Notes: generated by a model from the letters alone, not told the origin. Shown: positions 44,296 to 53,171, counted from the first letter of the stretch. The stretch: DNA of 64,000 nucleotides from JAAYRQ01 sp035647235 (GCA_964514235.1 CAZEPV010000006.1:52352-116351), one strand, 5' to 3'. Numbers and translations are program-made.

Positions 44296-44517
44296 TCAAT
44301 CCTTATCCTTAAAGAAATGTTTTAACCACATTTCGAAATTCTTATTTTCATCCAGTTTCTTACCTATAAAATACCCCAATCCTATGCAAATAATAATAAA
44401 TATAGTTTTAAAAAAACCAACAAAAATGAACAATATACTAACTAAAAGGCCTAATAATATGCCTATAGTCTTACCTCGATGTTCACCCAATAGTGCCAGC
44501 AGTATTTTTTCCCACAT
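44296..44517 (-). CDS. DUF2273 small membrane protein
   Basis: A 73-residue protein with two membrane spans (IGILLGLLVSILFIFVGFF and IFIIICIGLGYFIG) and a charged tail (KKLDENKNFEMWLKHFF), the DUF2273 pattern. The ATG at 44517 follows GGGAGG at 7 bases; a longer frame of 17 more codons is rejected. Such proteins are regularly encoded with AmaP and Asp23, forming an envelope-stress membrane set. It follows amaP by 16 bases. Confidence 0.87.
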   Translation of the reverse strand: MWEKILLALLGEHRGKTIGILLGLLVSILFIFVGFFKTIFIIICIGLGYFIGKKLDENKNFEMWLKHFFKDKD

Positions 44518-44533
44518 GATAAATCCTCCCTTA

Positions 44534-45082
44534 TTAATTCGTAGGTGAATGGCTTGTCCCAAAATCATCTACTAAAATCTTAATTTCGTCTACTGGAAGG
44601 CCCCCTATTTCTTCTATATATTGTTTAACTATGTTTTGGATATCCTTAGAAGTTTCAGGTACACTAAGTTCTGGATCAATCATTATATGTAAATTAACTA
44701 TTAAGCCTTGCGCCCCTGGGATAACTGCTGATTTTACTTCCTTAATCCCATCTACCTTCTTAATAGCTTTCATGATTATAACTTTAAGTGCTTGCACTGT
44801 TACAGAAACTTCCCCTACTAGGTTTTTTTCTACAGCAATAGAATTGGGAAGTCTAACTTTTTTATCAGTAGTTTTAAATGAATAAAGCAAAGACAAGACA
44901 GCCAAAACCAAAAATAAGATAGCCGCTAGACCAAGAAAAATGCGGTTTATAGGAGTTGCTAAGGCAAGAGTAATATAATTTAATGGTTCTGGTCTACCAA
45001 TAGCCGCAACTATGGTAAAACCTGAAATCGCAAATAACAGTAGGCTATATAAAAATATTATAAATCTCCATGCACTAGTCAA
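44534..45082 (-). CDS. amaP: Alkaline shock response membrane anchor protein AmaP
   Basis: AmaP anchors Asp23-like proteins to the membrane. The 182-residue protein has two N-terminal spans (FIIFLYSLLLFAISGFTIV and IFLGLAAILFLVLAVLSLLY) followed by an Asp23-like cytoplasmic domain (about 85-180; GEVSVTVQALKVIIMKAI and GLIVNLHIMIDPEL). I prefer a TTG start at 45082, 8 bases after AGAGG; a GTG three codons earlier nearly touches the ribosome site. It lies between the Asp23 gene and DUF2273. Confidence 0.87.
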   Translation of the reverse strand: MTSAWRFIIFLYSLLLFAISGFTIVAAIGRPEPLNYITLALATPINRIFLGLAAILFLVLAVLSLLYSFKTTDKKVRLPNSIAVEKNLVGEVSVTVQALKVIIMKAIKKVDGIKEVKSAVIPGAQGLIVNLHIMIDPELSVPETSKDIQNIVKQYIEEIGGLPVDEIKILVDDFGTSHSPTN

Positions 45083-45109
45083 AGTATCCACCTCTTTCTA
45101 TAATACAGA

Positions 45110-45133
45110 TAACCCCCTGATATCAGGGGGTTA
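45110..45133. terminator. Perfect 24-base palindrome between the Asp23 and amaP genes
   Basis: TAACCCCCTGAT joined to its exact reverse complement ATCAGGGGGTTA. It lies 26 bases after the Asp23 stop. As RNA it would form a stable GC-rich hairpin with little T-run, so partial termination or mRNA end protection that lowers amaP output relative to Asp23 is likely. Confidence 0.6.
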
Positions 45134-45159
45134 ATATTGTAAATATCTGATAGGTATTA

Positions 45160-45564
45160 CTATTCCACATCATCTTCTACTGCCAAGAAGTCACCTGAAT
45201 CATTTTTTTTCATGGATACAGCAGATATGTGTACATTAACCGTGGAAACTGTTAAGCCAGTCATCGTTTCAACAGCCATTTTAACGTCCTTTTGCACATT
45301 AGCAGCAACCTCTGGAATAGCATAACCAAATACTACTGTAATAAATATATCTATAGCAGTTTCGTCACCTGTTACCTCTACCCTGATGCCTTTACCAAAG
45401 TTTTTTCTACCTAGTCTTTCTACAAAATCAGCACCCCAATTACCACTCATTGAAGCTACGCCTTCGACTTCTGCAGCAGCTAACCCAGCTACAGTAGCTA
45501 CAACTTCATCAGCAATTCTAATACTACCGAACTCATTATTAATATCGGGTTTTTGCGTTTCCAT
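45160..45564 (-). CDS. Asp23/Gls24 family envelope stress response protein
   Basis: A 134-residue cytoplasmic protein of the Asp23 family, abundant proteins that form a cloud under the membrane. It shows GSIRIADEVVATVAGLAA (near residue 12), VEGVASMSGNW and the C-terminal VNVHISAVSM. The ATG at 45564 follows GGAGGTGG; a 14-codon longer frame is rejected. It precedes amaP and DUF2273 and follows accC by 87 bases. Confidence 0.92.
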   Translation of the reverse strand: METQKPDINNEFGSIRIADEVVATVAGLAAAEVEGVASMSGNWGADFVERLGRKNFGKGIRVEVTGDETAIDIFITVVFGYAIPEVAANVQKDVKMAVETMTGLTVSTVNVHISAVSMKKNDSGDFLAVEDDVE

Positions 45565-45651
45565 AAATGTCCACCTCCGTTTAATTGATATTGGTAATTG
45601 TACCATAGGAAGAACTTTATTATCAAATTAAACCACGCTTAATAGCATAAT

Positions 45652-46995
45652 TTAATCCTGCATACGCCGTTGGATAAAATTAGTGTATACCTCACCCCTT
45701 TTAAAAAAGGCATTATCTAAAATCTTCAAGTGGAAAGGAATAGTAGTTTTTATGTTTTCGATAGTAAATTCTTGCAAGGCCCTTCTCATGCGGCTAATTG
45801 CCTCTTCCCTGTCTTGTCCCCAAACAATAAGTTTTGCTAGCATAGAATCATAATTCGGTGGAATAATATAACCCTGATATAGATAGGAATCTACTCTAAC
45901 CCCTGGTCCACCTGGTATAGCATACATGTCTATTTTACCTGGTGAGGGGGAAAAATCCCTATCTGGATCTTCCGCATTAATTCTACATTCGATTGCCCAA
46001 CCGTTAATAATTACATCTACTTGTTGTAGGGATAAGGGTTGCCCAGCAGCAATTCTAATCTGCTCTTTAATGATATCAAGTCCAGTGACCATCTCTGTAA
46101 CTGGATGCTCCACTTGAACCCTCGTATTCATTTCTATAAAATAAAATTCCTTATACTTATCTACTAAAAATTCGATGGTACCAGCACTAGTATAAGAAGC
46201 GGCCTTAGCTGCATTAACTGCAATTTCACCCATTTGGGCTCTCAATTCGTCATCTAGCAAGGTAGAAGGGGCTTCCTCTAATAATTTTTGATTACGTCTT
46301 TGTATAGAACAGTCCCTCTCCCCTAAGTGGATAATATTTCCCATTTCATCGGCTAATATCTGAAATTCTATATGTCTAGGTTCTTCTACATATTTCTCTA
46401 TATATATATCATCATTGCCAAAAGCAGAGCCAGCTTCCATTTTAGCCATATCTAAGGCATCTTTTAAAGTCGCCTCATTATGGGCTAACCTCATGCCTTT
46501 ACCCCCACCGCCAGCGGCAGCTTTAATCATTACGGGATAGCCAATTATTTCCGCCACCTTTGCAGCTTCAGCATAACTTTTAACTGCACCATCACTTCCG
46601 GGTACACAAGGTACTCCTGCCTTTTGCATAATTTCACGTGCCTTGACTTTATCCCCCATCATTTCTATAACTTCTGGTCTAGGACCAATAAATTTTATTC
46701 TATTAGTTTCACATAAAGCTGCAAAATGGGGGTTTTCTGCCAGGAAACCATAACCTGGATGTATGGCATCTGCTCCGCTAGTCTGGGCAGCAGCTATAAT
46801 ATTAGACACATTTAAATAGCTTTGATTAGCAGGTGCTGCCCCAATGCATATGGCCTCATCTGCATTTTTTACATGGAGACTGTTTTTATCAACTGTAGAA
46901 TAAACTGCAACGGTTTTAATCCCCAATTCTCGGCAGGCCCTAATTATCCTGAGAGCAATTTCACCACGATTAGCTACTAGAACTTTGCTAAACAA
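45652..46995 (-). CDS. accC: Biotin carboxylase
   Basis: This ATP-grasp enzyme carboxylates the biotin carried by the partner protein encoded just upstream. Marks: KVLVANRGEIALRIIRA at the N-terminus, IHPGYGFLAEN (near residue 80), IKAAAGGGGKGMRLA (ATP loop near 160), ERDCSIQRRNQKLLEEAP and EMNTRVQVEHPVTE (near 285). A TTG start (46995) lies 8 bases after GAGGAG; the ATG at 47022 would begin inside the previous gene without a site. 447 residues. Coupled with the carboxyltransferase-AccB fusion it forms a split pyruvate carboxylase. Confidence 0.93.
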   Translation of the reverse strand: MFSKVLVANRGEIALRIIRACRELGIKTVAVYSTVDKNSLHVKNADEAICIGAAPANQSYLNVSNIIAAAQTSGADAIHPGYGFLAENPHFAALCETNRIKFIGPRPEVIEMMGDKVKAREIMQKAGVPCVPGSDGAVKSYAEAAKVAEIIGYPVMIKAAAGGGGKGMRLAHNEATLKDALDMAKMEAGSAFGNDDIYIEKYVEEPRHIEFQILADEMGNIIHLGERDCSIQRRNQKLLEEAPSTLLDDELRAQMGEIAVNAAKAASYTSAGTIEFLVDKYKEFYFIEMNTRVQVEHPVTEMVTGLDIIKEQIRIAAGQPLSLQQVDVIINGWAIECRINAEDPDRDFSPSPGKIDMYAIPGGPGVRVDSYLYQGYIIPPNYDSMLAKLIVWGQDREEAISRMRRALQEFTIENIKTTIPFHLKILDNAFFKRGEVYTNFIQRRMQD

Positions 46996-47008
46996 CTTAT
47001 CCACTCCT

Positions 47009-48898
47009 CTAGTCTTTTTCAATTAGGAACATAGGTTGACCATATTCAACAGGTTCAGCATTTTCGACTAGTATTTCTATAAGCTTTCCTGCTGTTTCGG
47101 CTTTAATTTCATTCATGAGTTTCATGGCTTCTACGATACATAAGGTTTGACCACTTTCCACATGGTCACCTACTTGAACATAAGGAGCAGAGTCGGGTGA
47201 AGGTGCAGCATAAAAAGTCCCCACCATAGGAGATACAACTTCCTCAATATTCTCATTTACTTCGATTTCATTTTCTACTGTTTTAGCCTTAGTCAAAAGG
47301 GAAGGGGATTTGGGGTTATTTTCACCGGGTTCTGTTCCAGATTTACGTAAGCTAAGTCTAAAATCTTCCCTTTCTATTTCTATGGCTCCGATATCTGTGG
47401 AATTTAATAAAATCATCAGTTCTTTAATCTCTTCAAAATTCATCTTTTCATCTCCCTCACGACTTACCCTTTTTTTGGTTTTTGGTATAGGTTGGCTTTT
47501 TATAGGCTTCTTCTCTTTTATATTTACTTCGTCTTGAGGTATTACCTGGGCTAATTCATCTTGGTCTATTGAGTCGCGATAGGCAAAAAACTTTAATGCA
47601 ACTTGTGGAAATAGGAGATAGGTTAATATATCTTCCTCACTATCGCTAATATGAGCTATTTCCTTTTTACCCTTTTCGTAACCAGGTTTAATTAAATCCG
47701 CGGGCCTAACATCTATAACTTCTTCATCACCTATAACAATTTTTTTAATTTCGGGGTCAATTGGTCTAGGCGGTTTCCCGTAAAGACCACGTACATAATC
47801 TTTTACTTCACCAGGACACATTTTGTATCTTTCACCCATTAATACATTTAAAACAGCCTGGATTCCTATAATCTGGCTGGTTGGGGTGACCAAAGGTGGA
47901 TAACCCATATCAGCCCTCACTTGCGGAATCTCTTCCAATACTTCTTCTATACGATGAGAAGCATTTTGTTCTTCTAGTTGGGAAAATAAATTAGAAATCA
48001 TACCACCAGGAACCTGATGTTCAAAAACCTTCATATCGGTTATCCGAGTTACGCCCCGCTCAAATCCCTTAGTTTTACGTATTTTTTCAAAATGGCTGGC
48101 TATTTCGAATAATTCATGTAATTTTAGACCCGTATCGTGTTTGGTATCTTGTAGGGCCCTTACAATAGTTTCAACGGGAGGCTGGGATGAACCAAATGCC
48201 ATGGGCACACTAGCTGTGTCTATTATGTCGACCCCAGCTTCAGTAGCTTTAAGTAGAGCGGCAATGGCTAAACCACCGATATAGTGGGTATGAAGTTGTA
48301 TGGGTAAGCTAACTTCTTCCTTGAGCAAAGATACTAAATCATAAGCAATATAAGGAGATAACAAACCTGCCATATCCTTTATGCAAATGGAGTCAGCCCC
48401 CATATCTTTCAGCTTTAATGCAGTCTCCACAAAATGTTCCACTGAATGAACAGGGCTAATCGTATAAACCACACAAGCTTGGGCATGTTTGCCCGTCTTC
48501 TTTATGGCTTTCATGGATGTCTCTAGATTCCGTATATCATTTAAGGCATCGAACACTCGGAAAATATCTACCCCACTATCTGCAGCCTTATAAACGAATC
48601 TCTCCACTACATCATCTGGGTAATGGGTATATCCTACTAAAGATTGCCCCCTAAGTAACATTTGCAAACTGGTTTTTTGTACATGTTTACGAATTAGTTT
48701 CAATCTTTCCCAGGGATCCTCATTTAAGTAACGAATACATACATCAAAGGTAGCACCCCCCCATACCTCAAGGGAGTGATAGCCAATATTGTCCATATGT
48801 TCTAATACAGGTATCATATCTTCGGTTGTCATTCTAGTCGCCCATAAGCTTTGGTGGGCATCTCTCAAGCTAGTATCTGTTATTTTTACTTTATGCAT
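47009..48898 (-). CDS. Pyruvate/oxaloacetate carboxyltransferase (5S type) fused to an AccB-type biotin carrier
   Basis: A 629-residue fusion. Residues 1-about 460 are the TIM-barrel carboxyltransferase: ITDTSLRDAHQSLWATRM, SLEVWGGATFDV, RGQSLVGYTHYPDD, IKDMAGLLSPY, LHTHYIGGLA, and PGEVKDYVRGLYG. Residues 486-629 read like a complete AccB: FEEIKELMILLNSTDIGAIE, a linker, SPMVGTFYAAPSPDSAP (the AccB thumb) and the biotin site EAMKLMNE (Lys593). An internal ATG at 47443 has GGGAG 8 bases upstream, so free AccB could be made as well. With AccC downstream it most likely acts as pyruvate carboxylase; oxaloacetate decarboxylation is less likely without OadB/OadG. Confidence 0.9.
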   Translation of the reverse strand: MHKVKITDTSLRDAHQSLWATRMTTEDMIPVLEHMDNIGYHSLEVWGGATFDVCIRYLNEDPWERLKLIRKHVQKTSLQMLLRGQSLVGYTHYPDDVVERFVYKAADSGVDIFRVFDALNDIRNLETSMKAIKKTGKHAQACVVYTISPVHSVEHFVETALKLKDMGADSICIKDMAGLLSPYIAYDLVSLLKEEVSLPIQLHTHYIGGLAIAALLKATEAGVDIIDTASVPMAFGSSQPPVETIVRALQDTKHDTGLKLHELFEIASHFEKIRKTKGFERGVTRITDMKVFEHQVPGGMISNLFSQLEEQNASHRIEEVLEEIPQVRADMGYPPLVTPTSQIIGIQAVLNVLMGERYKMCPGEVKDYVRGLYGKPPRPIDPEIKKIVIGDEEVIDVRPADLIKPGYEKGKKEIAHISDSEEDILTYLLFPQVALKFFAYRDSIDQDELAQVIPQDEVNIKEKKPIKSQPIPKTKKRVSREGDEKMNFEEIKELMILLNSTDIGAIEIEREDFRLSLRKSGTEPGENNPKSPSLLTKAKTVENEIEVNENIEEVVSPMVGTFYAAPSPDSAPYVQVGDHVESGQTLCIVEAMKLMNEIKAETAGKLIEILVENAEPVEYGQPMFLIEKD

Positions 48899-48958
48899 AA
48901 TTAACCTCCCAACTACATACCACTATAAAAAACTATAGTTTTACGTATATATAAATAG

Positions 48959-48979
48959 ACTCAGGCACTCGGCCTGAGT
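48959..48979 (-). terminator. Hairpin after the spoIIIA operon
   Basis: An 8-bp stem (ACTCAGGC with GCCTGAGT) and 5-base loop in the gap between spoIIIAH and the carboxyltransferase gene. The minus-strand flank is A/T-rich (CTATTTATAT), so it is a moderate terminator. Confidence 0.65.
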
Positions 48980-49066
48980 ATGATAATTTACCCTGACTAC
49001 TTTATTATAAAAATAAAGTCCCTATTTTTCAATGATTTAAGATTATGTATACAAAAGAAATAAATT

Positions 49067-49603
49067 CTAATCTTCAGTTCTAGTAATTATAACCACCTTT
49101 TCTGGGCTAATTTCCGCAATTTGAGCTACTAAATCACGTAACTCTTTTTCCTTGGTAATAGAAAGGTTTGGTCTTTGTATTATAATAGTAGTTGCTTCAG
49201 GTTGCAAGATAATTACACAATCTTCATAACCTCTGGACTTAATAATATTTTCCGCTTGCATTTCTTTTTCCATTTCCCTAGTAATCTCTACTAGGCGTAA
49301 TGAAGCGGCAGTTCGGGCTTTTTCCTCACTTGAATCGTGGCTAATTATGCTCTTTAAAAGTTCAATTTGTTTACCTCTTAACCTCTCCCTTTCCATACGA
49401 TACTCTGCAAAAAAATCACCTTTAATTTCAGTTTTTCCTATTTGTTCAACTATATCTATATCCAAAGCATCACTATCAAGAGAAAGCAGGCTTTCTCGGG
49501 CACAAGTATTATGGTGATTATAATTTTTTATCATAATAGTTAAGCCTATTATTAATAATATTATCAGGAAACTATATAAAGTCCTTTTATTTATGGTTAA
49601 CAT
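49067..49603 (-). CDS. spoIIIAH: Stage III sporulation protein AH
   Basis: SpoIIIAH sits in the mother-cell membrane and pairs with forespore SpoIIQ to form the feeding channel. The 178-residue protein has one N-terminal span (LYSFLIILLIIGLTIMI) and an extracytoplasmic YscJ/FliF-like domain (about 75-175; DFFAEYRMERERLRGKQIE, EDCVIILQPEATTIIIQ). Its ATG overlaps the last base of the spoIIIAG stop, implying coupling. GGGGG precedes. It is the last gene of the operon. Confidence 0.94.
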   Translation of the reverse strand: MLTINKRTLYSFLIILLIIGLTIMIKNYNHHNTCARESLLSLDSDALDIDIVEQIGKTEIKGDFFAEYRMERERLRGKQIELLKSIISHDSSEEKARTAASLRLVEITREMEKEMQAENIIKSRGYEDCVIILQPEATTIIIQRPNLSITKEKELRDLVAQIAEISPEKVVIITRTED

Positions 49604-50187
49604 TATTTTCCCCCCATTCTGGGCATTACTGTTACCTTATGTGCAGAAATATCCAATAAAGTGGCGGTCGCATTAGTTAATTGCTCCGCAATTCGGGAAT
49701 CATTAGCCCCATCAGCCACAATTAGAACCCCTAATATTTCTGGATTTCTTTCCTCGATTAATAATGGGTTACCTGAAGATGCTGCTAAATCACGAGTCGT
49801 ATTATGCTCGCTTGTAGTTTTTTTAAGTCCTTTATTATCCGTTTCCTGAATATCCCTTTTTTCCTCCCGTATATTACTAGCATAAGATTTTATCCCTTCT
49901 GATGATAAGGTAAGACTAACATTGACATTTCCAGCCCCATCAATTTTGCTCAAAATACCTTCTAATTCGTGAACCAAGCTGTTTTTTATATTGTCTACTT
50001 TCATATCTGGAGCTTTATTGCCTGCTAGAGGTGGGGTATTAGGTTCTGTTTGTGATACTGGCCAAATTAGAACTAATAAACCTATGCAAATTAAAATCAC
50101 TAATAGATATTTTTTCTTATTAGGATTTATTGACCATTTATGCGGATGCCCTTCCTCCTTATTTCTCCTTATCCACTCTTCCAACAT
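49603..50187 (-). CDS. spoIIIAG: Stage III sporulation protein AG
   Basis: SpoIIIAG forms a large ring in the feeding channel. The 194-residue protein has a cytoplasmic N-terminus, one span (YLLVILICIGLLVLIWPV, residues 27-44) and a ring-building domain with LEGILSKIDGAGNVNVSLTL (IDGAGNVNVSL near 78) and LGVLIVADGANDSRIAEQL (GVLIVADGA near 150). A GGGGG site precedes the ATG by 7 bases. It follows spoIIIAF by 3 bases. Confidence 0.95.
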   Translation of the reverse strand: MLEEWIRRNKEEGHPHKWSINPNKKKYLLVILICIGLLVLIWPVSQTEPNTPPLAGNKAPDMKVDNIKNSLVHELEGILSKIDGAGNVNVSLTLSSEGIKSYASNIREEKRDIQETDNKGLKKTTSEHNTTRDLAASSGNPLLIEERNPEILGVLIVADGANDSRIAEQLTNATATLLDISAHKVTVMPRMGGK

Positions 50188-50190
50188 CTC

Positions 50191-50763
50191 CTAACCCCCT
50201 TTAAATTCCACTTGGATATTTACATTTTCCAAGCTATACATATTCCTTACTACTGTTAAAGTTTTTTCTTCTATAGCTTTTTTGGCACTTTCATCATTCT
50301 TACTATATGGCAATATTTCACCAATTATAGTGTCCTCCTCGTATTCTAAATCCTGGGAACCAATTAAAATATGCACATCACTTATTTCCCCACTTTGCCT
50401 CATCTGCACTTTACTTTCCGCACTTGTAACCCCTGGTACCAATAAAACTACGGCACTAATTTGTCCCTCAAGTTTTTCCTTTAATAGTCCATTACCTTCT
50501 TGCATTATTTGGGCATTAATTTTATTTCCCGACTCCATAATTTCATGCCCTATGGCAGGATCTTCGGTGTAAGTCCATAAATTTATTTGAAAATCCCTTT
50601 CACTATATAAATAATTTAAAGTAGGATTTAAAATAGAGATTAAAATAAATAAGCCTATAGCAAACCTTACAAAGGGTTTGACCTTTCCTTCTGGTAAAAG
50701 TAGTTCAAAAAAACTGGCGATTAGTATAATTACTAGTACAGTTTTAACTATTTCTATTAAAAT
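50191..50763 (-). CDS. spoIIIAF: Stage III sporulation protein AF, apparent ATT start
   Basis: The C-terminal part is obvious, but the only in-frame ATG (50538) would remove the whole family N-terminus. Read back, the frame stays open to a stop at 50770 and gives IEIVKTVLVIILIASFFELL, LLPEGKVKPFVRFAIGLFIL and further residues, the classic two-span SpoIIIAF start with LLPEGK. There is no ATG, GTG, TTG or CTG in this part. An ATT at 50763, 9 bases after a GGTGGTGGTG ribosome site, is the likely start (190 residues). SpoIIIAF is a membrane part of the SpoIIIA channel. A sequencing error is the alternative. Confidence 0.85.
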   Translation of the reverse strand: MLIEIVKTVLVIILIASFFELLLPEGKVKPFVRFAIGLFILISILNPTLNYLYSERDFQINLWTYTEDPAIGHEIMESGNKINAQIMQEGNGLLKEKLEGQISAVVLLVPGVTSAESKVQMRQSGEISDVHILIGSQDLEYEEDTIIGEILPYSKNDESAKKAIEEKTLTVVRNMYSLENVNIQVEFKGG

Positions 50764-50786
50764 GGCTATTTACACCACCACCTTAC

Positions 50787-51980
50787 CTACCGTAGCATAA
50801 TGGCATGATTGGATATCCCTACGACAATTGCAATCATAATTAAAAACATTAAAGCTACTGCTGCTACCGCTGCCAACATTAAAAATAAATGACTGCTCAT
50901 GGTTTCCAAAATAGCCGCAGTTTTAACATCTCCTAGTGGTTCAACTATGGTAGCCGAGATTTTATAGATTAAAGCAATGGCGACAATTTTTAATAAAGGA
51001 AATATTATTATCCCTAATATTATTATTACCCCAAAAACCCCTAAACCTTGTTTCAGCATAGTCACATAACCAGCAGCTACTTCTATGGTGTCGGAAAACA
51101 TTTTACCTACAATCGGAATGGCATTATCGGTGACAAATTTGGTGGTCCTAAGGGCTACCTTATCTAGTGCTGAGGCGTAAAGGGCCCGCAGGGTAACAAC
51201 CCCCACGAAAATCGTTACGAAAAAACCTAGGGATATCTGAGCCACCTGCCGCATAAAGTTTGCTAATCTTTCAACTTTAATAGTTTCTGACACATGGTTA
51301 ACTACGCTCAAAATGGCAGATAAAATTATTAGGGGAAAGACAATGTTTTTAATCGTATTGGCTAAGGCAGTTGCCGCCGTCATTAAAAAAGGGAATAGGA
51401 CGACTGAACTATTAATATTACCTAGGCCCGCTACTAAGACCATCATTTGGGGCAACATACCTATCATGAAAGCCACCATATTCTCCACGGTGTTTTGCCC
51501 GATGGATAAAACTATTTTAAAAGAACCCAAGGCAATGGCGCATAAAGCCAAAAAACAGGCTAAATAAGAAATTTTGGCTATGTCTGAGGAAAATGCAGTT
51601 TGTAAATTAATCAAGAGGGCTGCCAGGACTGAGAGAATTAAAAGCTTACCTAATAAACCCGAATTAGCCAGTACTTCTTTAAATAATCTAGTAAATAAAT
51701 CCTCCCCAATTTCCTTGATGTCGAATTTCCAATCACCTTTCATAAAATCTATTAACCATTCTTTAAGCGGCTTATGGTTTAAATAATTACCAACTTCTGC
51801 ATCAACATTTTTTTTATATTCATCCAAACTATCTATATCAAGATTAAGCAGGGTATCTTGCCAAGAAAAGCTTTCTATTTCTTCAGCCGCAAAATAAGAA
51901 TTGGGGATGAAAAACGTGCCTATCAAAATGAAAGTTAGCATTATGTATTTAAAGGGTAAAGCTATTTTCGTGTTTAGCAT
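50787..51980 (-). CDS. spoIIIAE: Stage III sporulation protein AE
   Basis: A 397-residue polytopic membrane protein of the feeding channel. It has an N-terminal signal-like span (YIMLTFILIGTFFIPNSYFA), a short extracytoplasmic part, and about seven spans from residue 100 on. Family stretches: VLLFPFLMTAATALANTI, NFMRQVAQISLGFFVTIFVG and GVVTLRALYASALDKVALRT (RALYASALDK near 265), KFVTDNAIPIVGKMFSDT. A GGTGG site precedes the ATG. It lies between spoIIIAD and AF. Confidence 0.95.
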   Translation of the reverse strand: MLNTKIALPFKYIMLTFILIGTFFIPNSYFAAEEIESFSWQDTLLNLDIDSLDEYKKNVDAEVGNYLNHKPLKEWLIDFMKGDWKFDIKEIGEDLFTRLFKEVLANSGLLGKLLILSVLAALLINLQTAFSSDIAKISYLACFLALCAIALGSFKIVLSIGQNTVENMVAFMIGMLPQMMVLVAGLGNINSSVVLFPFLMTAATALANTIKNIVFPLIILSAILSVVNHVSETIKVERLANFMRQVAQISLGFFVTIFVGVVTLRALYASALDKVALRTTKFVTDNAIPIVGKMFSDTIEVAAGYVTMLKQGLGVFGVIIILGIIIFPLLKIVAIALIYKISATIVEPLGDVKTAAILETMSSHLFLMLAAVAAVALMFLIMIAIVVGISNHAIMLR

Positions 51981-52003
51981 TATTCAATCCACCTATAATT
52001 TTT

Positions 52004-52393
52004 TTACCCAGGCATCAAATCCATAATTGATTCTAGAATGGCTATCATTATGGGCAAGGCTAGAACTGCAATAATTATTTTGGCGGCAAATTCAACTTTT
52101 TTTGCTACAGCTGATTCCCCTGCATCATGGCAAATAGCCGCTGCGAATTCCCCCAAATAGGCTACCCCTAATATTTTTAAAATAGTAACTAAAAAAAAAT
52201 AGTTAATTTCGGCCCTTCTAGTTAATTCTTTCATGACATTAATTATAGAAGCCATCTTGCCCATCATAAGGGTAAAAATAATGATACTAAAAACTATGCT
52301 AAGAACTACGGCTATGACAGGTTTTTCTTGACGAAGTATTAATAAAAGTATGGTAGTAACTAGGGCTAAGCCGACAACTTGGGCAATATCCAC
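52004..52393 (-). CDS. spoIIIAD: Stage III sporulation protein AD
   Basis: A 129-residue membrane protein of the SpoIIIA complex, homologous in part to SpoIIIAC. Visible: IAQVVGLALVTTILLLILRQ, a second and third span, and the family end YLGEFAAAICHDAGESAVAKKVEFAAK (EFAAAICHDAGESA near 90). I start at GTG 52393, 7 bases after GGGGG; TTG one codon earlier is the alternative. It follows spoIIIAC by 13 bases. Confidence 0.94.
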   Translation of the reverse strand: MDIAQVVGLALVTTILLLILRQEKPVIAVVLSIVFSIIIFTLMMGKMASIINVMKELTRRAEINYFFLVTILKILGVAYLGEFAAAICHDAGESAVAKKVEFAAKIIIAVLALPIMIAILESIMDLMPG

Positions 52394-52406
52394 CAAGAGG
52401 CCCCCT

Positions 52407-52601
52407 TTATAAATTGAAAACTGATCTAACTACAGTAAAAAGCTGATTCATTAGTTGAACTACTATTATTAAAACTACCACTACCCCAGCCAAAGTCAGC
52501 ATTTCTGCTTGTTCCTCCTTTTGGGCTTGCTTCAATACAATGGATAAGACCGAAATTAATATACCTATGCCAGCTATCCTAAAAATAATATCAATATCCA
52601 C
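52407..52601 (-). CDS. spoIIIAC: Stage III sporulation protein AC
   Basis: A 64-residue two-span membrane protein (IDIIFRIAGIGILISVLSIV and AEMLTLAGVVVVLIIVVQL), the standard SpoIIIAC size. GTG at 52601 is 7 bases after AAGGAGG; the frame is open 7 codons upstream but those codons contain the ribosome site. The internal KQAQKEEQAEML loop is typical. Part of the mother-cell channel complex. Confidence 0.93.
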   Translation of the reverse strand: MDIDIIFRIAGIGILISVLSIVLKQAQKEEQAEMLTLAGVVVVLIIVVQLMNQLFTVVRSVFNL

Positions 52602-52640
52602 AGGTAAACCTCCTTGTGCCAAGATTAAATCATGTTTTTC

Positions 52641-53171
52641 CTATACTAATAGAATTACCACCAGGATTCCTAGAATAAAACCCCCATATGTCCATAGTTT
52701 TTGAGCAGAATTTACTTTTTCGATGGCCTTTTCCTCCTGGATTTTTAATTCCTCTTGTAAATAAGTCAAGAACTTGCGCTGCTCATAAATGTCTGACATG
52801 CCTAGCTGGGTAGAAGCGGACAATAACAGCTCTTGATCCTCTGGCTGCAATTCCAAATTAGGCCTAGCCCTATCTATTGCCTGTCCCCAAGCCTCGACCC
52901 CAGTAACACCTGCTTTGTTTTTCAAGATTAAGCTACATTCCCGAAAAATTAAGTTGATAGGCTTAGGGCTTAACTTATAGGTTTTTTCCATAGCTAAACT
53001 TAGGGGGGTATAATTATAAGTTATTTCCTTTTCCAAAAAGCCTAGGGCCAGCCTTAAATCCTTCAATTGCCTAACCCGCTTTTCCATTCTCTTGGCCCCG
53101 ATTAAACCCCAAAAGCCAAATCCACCTATGATAAAAGCAATTCCCATAGATTTAAATAACAACTTTAGCAC
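52641..53171 (-). CDS. spoIIIAB: Stage III sporulation protein AB
   Basis: SpoIIIAB is a mother-cell membrane protein resembling the GspF/pilus platform protein and partner of the SpoIIIAA ATPase. It has a span at the N-terminus (SMGIAFIIGGFGFWGLI), a helical body (RVRQLKDLRLALGFLEKEI near 35, TPLSLAMEKTY) and a C-terminal span (LWTYGGFILGILVVILL). GTG at 53171 gives MLKLL, the same opening as the Bacillus protein, and 176 residues; TTG 53162 and ATG 53147 are alternatives. It overlaps spoIIIAA by 20 bases. Confidence 0.92.
   Translation of the reverse strand: MLKLLFKSMGIAFIIGGFGFWGLIGAKRMEKRVRQLKDLRLALGFLEKEITYNYTPLSLAMEKTYKLSPKPINLIFRECSLILKNKAGVTGVEAWGQAIDRARPNLELQPEDQELLLSASTQLGMSDIYEQRKFLTYLQEELKIQEEKAIEKVNSAQKLWTYGGFILGILVVILLV

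Noticed and set aside
50536..50763. spoIIIAF as a broken or truncated gene
   Set aside because: The frame upstream of the first ATG encodes a full family N-terminus without stops; a non-ATG start explains it better than decay.
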